Source of the DNA: Lingula anatina
Taxonomy: Eukaryota; Brachiopoda; Lingulata; Lingulida; Lingulidae
Assembly (NCBI RefSeq): GCF_001039355.2
Contig: NW_019775497.1
Location: 131,610 to 195,609 of the forward strand
Reading direction: 5' to 3'
DNA: 64,000 nt
Shown: positions 59,241 through 64,000 of the stretch, one piece after another
Layout: each line of letters starts with the position of its first letter
Numbering within the stretch: position 1 is the first letter of the stretch
Program-made: the position numbers and the translations under genes
Notes under the pieces: generated by a model
What the model saw: only the letters and a program-made list of their open reading frames with translations
What the model was told of the DNA's origin: nothing
Databases searched by the model: none

Positions 59241-60129
59241 GGTTTTGAAGTACTTAATAGTACCATTAAATTGGCGTAAAGGAGAATTTTGAGAAACCCA
59301 TTTTGCATTTTTTTAACCGAAAATTGCAATTTTGACGTTATCGGTAAGATGACATTTGTGCAAATGGTTATGAATTTAGTCAAAGAACAATGAAGATTAT
59401 TTTCTTTCCAAAATAAAAAAAAACATAAGGCAGTTAGCAAGGAATTATTTTCTTTGCTAATCTTAACATTACCCAATTGCGTGGGGCGTCACAATTTTAG
59501 TGAGATATTTTATTAGGCGATTGCATTATTAAAAATTGACTGACAAGGAAATCAAAATTTAGATTGCACTGTCTCACTAAAAAATATTCGATAAAAGAAG
59601 AGAGAGACAGAAAATATAAAGGGGTACATCAGCTCCGTGGGTCTGCCAGTAGATGGCGCGGAGGCACCAGCACTGCTACTAAAATCTCGTGTAATATCGC
59701 TCTCGATTTCGCACCATATTTTAACATGGGTTGTAAACACGTGTCGCTAACTGTAAACTAACCAAACGTAAATTATTCGAATGTGGTTCCGTGACAACGA
59801 GAACAAGATGTGAATTGACTGGGAAGTATCTTTTTTCTATATATATTCTGCAGCTTTCTATTTTTATTGAAAATATGAGATTGTTGGAGCTGTAGGGTCT
59901 CTATGTACATCATATCTGACTAATGTTTTGATTACGTGACGGTATAACTAGCCCTTCGCTCAAATTTCGGTTGTGTCGCTGCAGTGTACATATATTTTTA
60001 CTGTCAGTTGAAAATAAAGACCGATATATAATTGTTGATATATGAGAAATCTGTTTTTTTTTATATATAATTGAAATATCTGTTGATGTATGTATATTTA
60101 AAATTTTATTTACTTTTAGGATTTTTGAA

Positions 60130-60930
60130 TGATATATGCAGGTCATCTTTCAAATAAACCTGTAAATAAATAAGGAAGGTCGACTTGTAAAGAATACACC
60201 TCCCCCCCAAATATGTTAGTTTGATTTACCAATGTTTCCTAAAATTTAGTTGTGCGCTGACCTTGATCAATGTCTACTGTATTGAAATATAGTCCAACAA
60301 TTTACGTGCAGAACACTGATTTTTCTGTAACAACAACAACAACAATAATGATAGCAATAATAATTATAAAATGATTATTTTTCAAAATCGCACTGCACAT
60401 GCGTTTCCATGCTGTTTTCAAAAAGCTTAAGAGAATCCAAAACCATTGGTAAAAATCCAGACTGTAAATAAATGTTTTAGTTTGATTAAAAAATTGTTCT
60501 TAATATTTGCTCGCGTATCTCAAATTATGACTTCACGAACCTTTCACTATAATCTGGCTATTTGAACCAATACGACGTGAAATATGCCAGATTTATAAAC
60601 AAATGTGTAATTCACACTGTATTTGCTGTATTACTAGCGCATTGTTTTACATACTTTGGTTTCTTTTACAGTACATGAAGATTGTCTTTCAAATATACCC
60701 TAAAATAAAAAAGGTAGGCCCATTTGTGGAGTATGATCTCCCCTCTCCCCCTAAAAAAATGCACCGGCAAGCCAAGGAGCGATGTTTTCCTAAATTTAGT
60801 AATGCACGACCTTGATCTATCGAAATATACAGAATAGGGCGACAATTTACTTATGGATTACTCATTTTTCATAATAATGCGCTTCAGTGCTGCTTTCATA
60901 AAACTAAAGAGAATCTTAGACCTTAGAAAA
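60130..60930 (+). repeat. Diverged ~540-bp tandem duplication
   Basis: 60137-60440 and 60671-60920 share in order: TCATCTTTCAAATAAACC/TTGTCTTTCAAATATACC, a C-rich CCTCCCCCCC/CCTCTCCCCC word, TTTCCTAAAATTTAGT/TTTCCTAAATTTAGTA, GACCTTGATC, GACAATTTAC-like and a TAAGAGAATC end word. Confidence 0.65.
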
Positions 60931-61444
60931 AAATTCTGATTAAAAGTCAGAGACTAAAATTAATAGGTCTAATGATCAAATAAGAACATAAAAGTTAAAA
61001 CACTGAAAATGGAAATTAAAAACTTTAAATTAGCTGAAGAACTGTAAAAAAGTTTTTTTCACCGTTAAAACAATGACAGAGCTTGTTTCTGTTCTGGTAA
61101 AAGGTTCTTATTGAGGTTTCTTTGAAGTACATGTTCAGTGGCTGATTAAAAAGAATGTGAGCTGCCATGAAAAATGTTCTTTTTTCCCCTTGCGTAACAT
61201 GAGCAATTTTTTGTTCATTTCTTAAGTGACACAGGCTATCATAATATATGATTGGGCTTACAGTCTCTTGTAATGTTTGTGAATTCAGGAAAATATGAGA
61301 ATCAACATCAACAAAGTTTTTAGGACGTTCCTTAAACTTTTGGACGGTGTAAATTCATAGGTCGGAAACTTAACAAACAAAAGAAAACAGGTGAGATGTT
61401 ATCTTAACCGGCAGGTGAGGAAAACACCAAGGAAAACATTGATG

Positions 61445-62760
61445 TTTTTTCATTCATTCATTTATTTATTGACTTGTCATGTGCTCAGAACACCAAGCCC
61501 TTATAAGACACCTGTTACGTAAATTTTTTTTCTGTCTCAGATAAAAAATTCTTAACAATAAATTTGGCTAACTGCCTAAAATTATTTCCCATTAAATCTC
61601 CTATAGAAATTTTATTTACTTCATTGTTTGGATGCCCAACCTTTTATAAATTTACACTTTTCCTCTATATAAGCAGTCTGAGTGCACTGAAGTAAGAAAT
61701 GACTCATCTTCTATTACCTTTTTTGCATAGTTGGCATATTCTTTTTAATAGGCCTATTTGTGCATCGTCCAGTTTCTACATGTAAAAGTAAAATCCCCCA
61801 TCAGAAATTGACTTAAAATGATTTTTCCTTCCTATTTAATTCTGTGTAGAAATATTTTTCAATTTTCAGTTTTTTTAATTGCCAAATATGTTCTGAGTTG
61901 AGGCATTTTAAAGATTCTTTTTCATTTAATTTGTAATTTTCCATCAAAAAGTTTTTGATGCTATCTTTATCAACAATTCACTTGTTAAAAAAAATTTTCC
62001 ATATCACAGAATCTGATAATCTCTCTCACCGCAGAGCACTAATTCTTTATTCCCAATTTATAATCTTCAAGAAAAATTAGTGTAGGGCCTAACAAGTCTT
62101 TCGTATTGAGCAAGTACCAAATTATTCCAAAATCTGGCCATGTTTACCCAACAGACATAGAGCGTCATTATAACATTAGCATAACGTTTTAAAAAATATA
62201 TATTAGACACGTTATGGTAACGTTTTAATAACGCAGGGGCGGATTTAGGCCGTCTTCTGGGTCTTCCGGAAGACGGTTAGATTTTCAAGTTTACATTGAC
62301 AGGTATCTATTTTTTCTGTCGGAAGACGGTCAAAAATGGAGGATGGATCAACAAAGATAATTTGGAAGACTCTCAGAAAATATCTCTGGATCCGCCCCTG
62401 TAACGTGCTGTGTATACTGGATAGGCTAACCATCTGCCAAACTTTAATGGGATCCGACCTAAATCACCATATAGTCGAATTTTTGGTGCAAACGATGAAC
62501 TCATATGTAATATATAAGAGCTTTACACATGGCGTTTTCACAATCTTCATTGTTTGAGAAACCCTAAACTCCTGACTCATACTCTAAAATTGGGGTTACA
62601 CAGCTGTTAAACAATTTCTGATATGTGTGGAATCCCATTTGACAAACTTTTTTGATTTTGCTATGATTAAACCAAGTGCCCTTATAGAAGATTCTGATTT
62701 TTGTAGTGTACCCAAACTCTAAATATTCTTCTAAATAAATCTCAATACATATGATCACCT
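61445..62760 (-). pseudogene. LINE relic (minus strand) with 3' tail, split by a MITE
   Basis: Minus-strand translation in shifting frames gives FHTYQKLFNSCVTPILEYE near 62570-62640, HMARFWNNLV near 62130, then a zinc-ribbon-like piece (KEYANYAKK, EDESFLTSVH) near 61700-61760. The 3' tail (GTGTCTTATAAGGGCTTGG, then GTTCTGAGCACATGACA and an AATA/AATG-type end) matches the plus-strand tail at 48295-48355, so both belong to one family. A MITE (62234-62400) is inserted in it. Many stops; inactive. Confidence 0.7.
62234..62400 (+). mobile_element. MITE A, copy 5 (5-bp TSD TAACG)
   Basis: CAGGGGCGGATTTAGG left, CTGGATCCGCCCCTG right, exact TAACG on both sides (62229-62233, 62401-62405). Inserted within the minus-strand LINE relic, so younger than it. 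Confidence 0.92.
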
Positions 62761-63292
62761 ATATGTTTGAACTGGGGTATTAAAAGCGTTTTGTCTTTTT
62801 GCAAACACGATTGATGGAAAGCCTCTATTTTAAACGAAGCACCGAATCCTTGGGAAACTGGTGCCCACCTTGTCCATTTTGACATCCAGGTACATGCAGG
62901 CACCAATACTGAGGCATGTATGGGGTGAAAATCACAGGCAGTCTAAGACGCGTTTATTTACAAAATGGCCGCTTGAGGACTGTTGGTGCAACAGCGTTGG
63001 GCGCCATTTTCATGTTAGGGACATTTTTAGTGCTCATTCAGAATGTCTGTAAAACGAAGCTTGGGTGGAGGAATTTAAGTTTTTTTTTTGAGGGGAAGGG
63101 GGGGGGGCAGGTTTTTAATCACACCAGTATATTCATGTAACTATATGTTAAATGCAGTTTTGATCCCACGCACTGTTATGAAAGTAAGAAATTCACCATA
63201 ATAAATGATGCAAATGGCAAGAGTGGATCTTTATTGTGTTAGTTGTGCTAATGGAGATCTGCAGTTCTAGTAAATCGGGTAGAGGAGACCGG

Positions 63293-63431
63293 TGTGACAG
63301 GAATGATAGTCTGCTAGGGGCCTTAGTCGGTTTCCCAATACTTTGTACAGGTGACATTCCTCCCATATACTAACACTGTACTCTGACTAACCCCAACCTT
63401 TACTAATCATATGGGACGTCTATTCCTAAGT
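63293..63431 (-). mobile_element. Inverted-repeat element J, copy 2
   Basis: The reverse complement of copy 1: TGTGACAGGAATGATAGTCT at 63293, TACTTTGTACAGGTGACATT in the middle, and ATCATATGGGACG near the far end, which is shorter than in copy 1. Confidence 0.65.
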
Positions 63432-63456
63432 CTACCACTCCTTTAAAACGGGTCTG

Positions 63457-63458
<2 letters not shown>

Positions 63459-63500
<42 letters not shown>

Positions 63501-63501
63501 C
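63459..63501. repeat. (TTA)n microsatellite
   Basis: About 14 TTA units. Confidence 0.95.
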
Positions 63502-63559
63502 ATTTTTTTGTTTCTGTTTTTTCTTTAGCATATACCCGAGAGTTATTGAATGCGTCGAA

Positions 63560-63666
63560 GAGGTAGGCCTAGCGAGCAGAGATTCGTGCGATCCGCAGGT
63601 TGCTAAACCTTTCAGAGGGACTGCAGAAAACCCAACGACCCTGTAGAAAATCCTGGATCTGCCCCT
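63560..63666 (-). mobile_element. Truncated MITE B-like end
   Basis: AAAATCCTGGATCTGCCCCTG at 63646-63666 is the terminal repeat of the A/B elements. The matching other end was not found upstream; sequence beyond about 63560 no longer looks related. No target duplication can be assigned. Confidence 0.5.
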
Positions 63667-64000
63667 GTATATAATGCACGTCTTCAACAACATCAAAGAG
63701 TTGTTGGGTTCTTACATCTACAGTGGGATAGTCAATTCTAGGGGCTCTAATTCGAATTGGAAAGGCTTGGTATCGGCTCGAGTTATTCCCGGTGTAAAAA
63801 GTTACACAACGCCGCAGCTTTATTTCCAAAACCAAAAATCAATTTATTACCTGGACATTATCTGGTTTTACGGAAGAAACCAATGTGACAGAAATCGCGA
63901 AATCTTAAATTAAGTTCAAGTGTGATAAGGGGCATTTGAACAGAAGACAATTTCGACTGATGATTAAACAAGCCGCGTGCACATGCATGCGACAAATTAA

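Larger units (their letters stand above)
58260..59470 (+). repeat. Dispersed repeat H, copy 3, with two nested inserts
   Basis: Homologous to 37690-38390 but interrupted by an F-type repeat (about 58610-58850) and by MITE B (58980-59240). Shared words include GCAATTTTGACGTTA and GTAAGATGACATTTGTG. Confidence 0.75.
62765..64000. other. No gene recognised
   Basis: Apart from element J copy 2, the (TTA)n tract and the truncated MITE B-like end, only short frames without homology. Confidence 0.45.

Overview
The window looks like nuclear DNA of an animal, most likely a marine invertebrate. It is AT-rich and gene-poor, has GT-AG introns, is full of microsatellites, and carries relics of animal transposons (several LINE reverse transcriptases, a Tc1-type transposase, many short inverted-repeat elements). 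The one clear gene is a secreted fibrinogen-like protein of a type I associate with cnidarians, molluscs, echinoderms and amphioxus, so I cannot name a phylum. There is no sign of a bacterial, plasmid or viral genome. Most open frames are chance or repeat-derived.

Genes. (1) 40817-42837, plus strand: a complete two-exon gene for a 308-residue secreted protein (signal peptide, short coiled coil, fibrinogen-like N-terminal subdomain, family-specific C-terminal part), followed by poly(A) signals. (2) Minus strand: a probable first coding exon at 14465-14593 and an internal exon at 3361-3535. Both have good splice sites and compatible phase and may belong to one gene with a large intron. The product is not recognised.

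Layout. 1-16 kb: the minus-strand exons, a Tc1/mariner-like element, a tandem repeat split by a short element, an apparent assembly duplication at a single N (8884-9547), two MITEs, a homopolymer artefact (12053-12201), and a 1.2-kb element with long inverted arms (14849-16083). 16-24 kb: a dup-flanked element fragment, LINE relics, a pair of perfect IR-1 palindromes, a degenerate tandem array. 24-35 kb: two diverged direct copies of a ~3-4 kb segment, each with its own element insertions, with a TTAA-flanked element and a Tc1 transposase relic between them. 36-40 kb: LINE relic, dispersed repeat H, minisatellite. 40-43 kb: the fibrinogen-like gene. 43-47 kb: more inverted-repeat elements and a degenerate higher-order tandem array. 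48-53 kb: LINE 3' ends and a cluster of an unclassified repeat with a conserved 14-bp core. 53.9-55.8 kb: a 213-bp satellite beside an assembly gap. 57-64 kb: MITEs nested in repeat H and in a LINE.

The strongest systematic signal is a MITE group ending in CAGGGGCGGAT-like inverted repeats (two internal types, eight complete copies, plus one element with different ends) that consistently makes 5-bp target-site duplications. Paralogous empty sites inside this same window support the duplications. No autonomous partner is present here.
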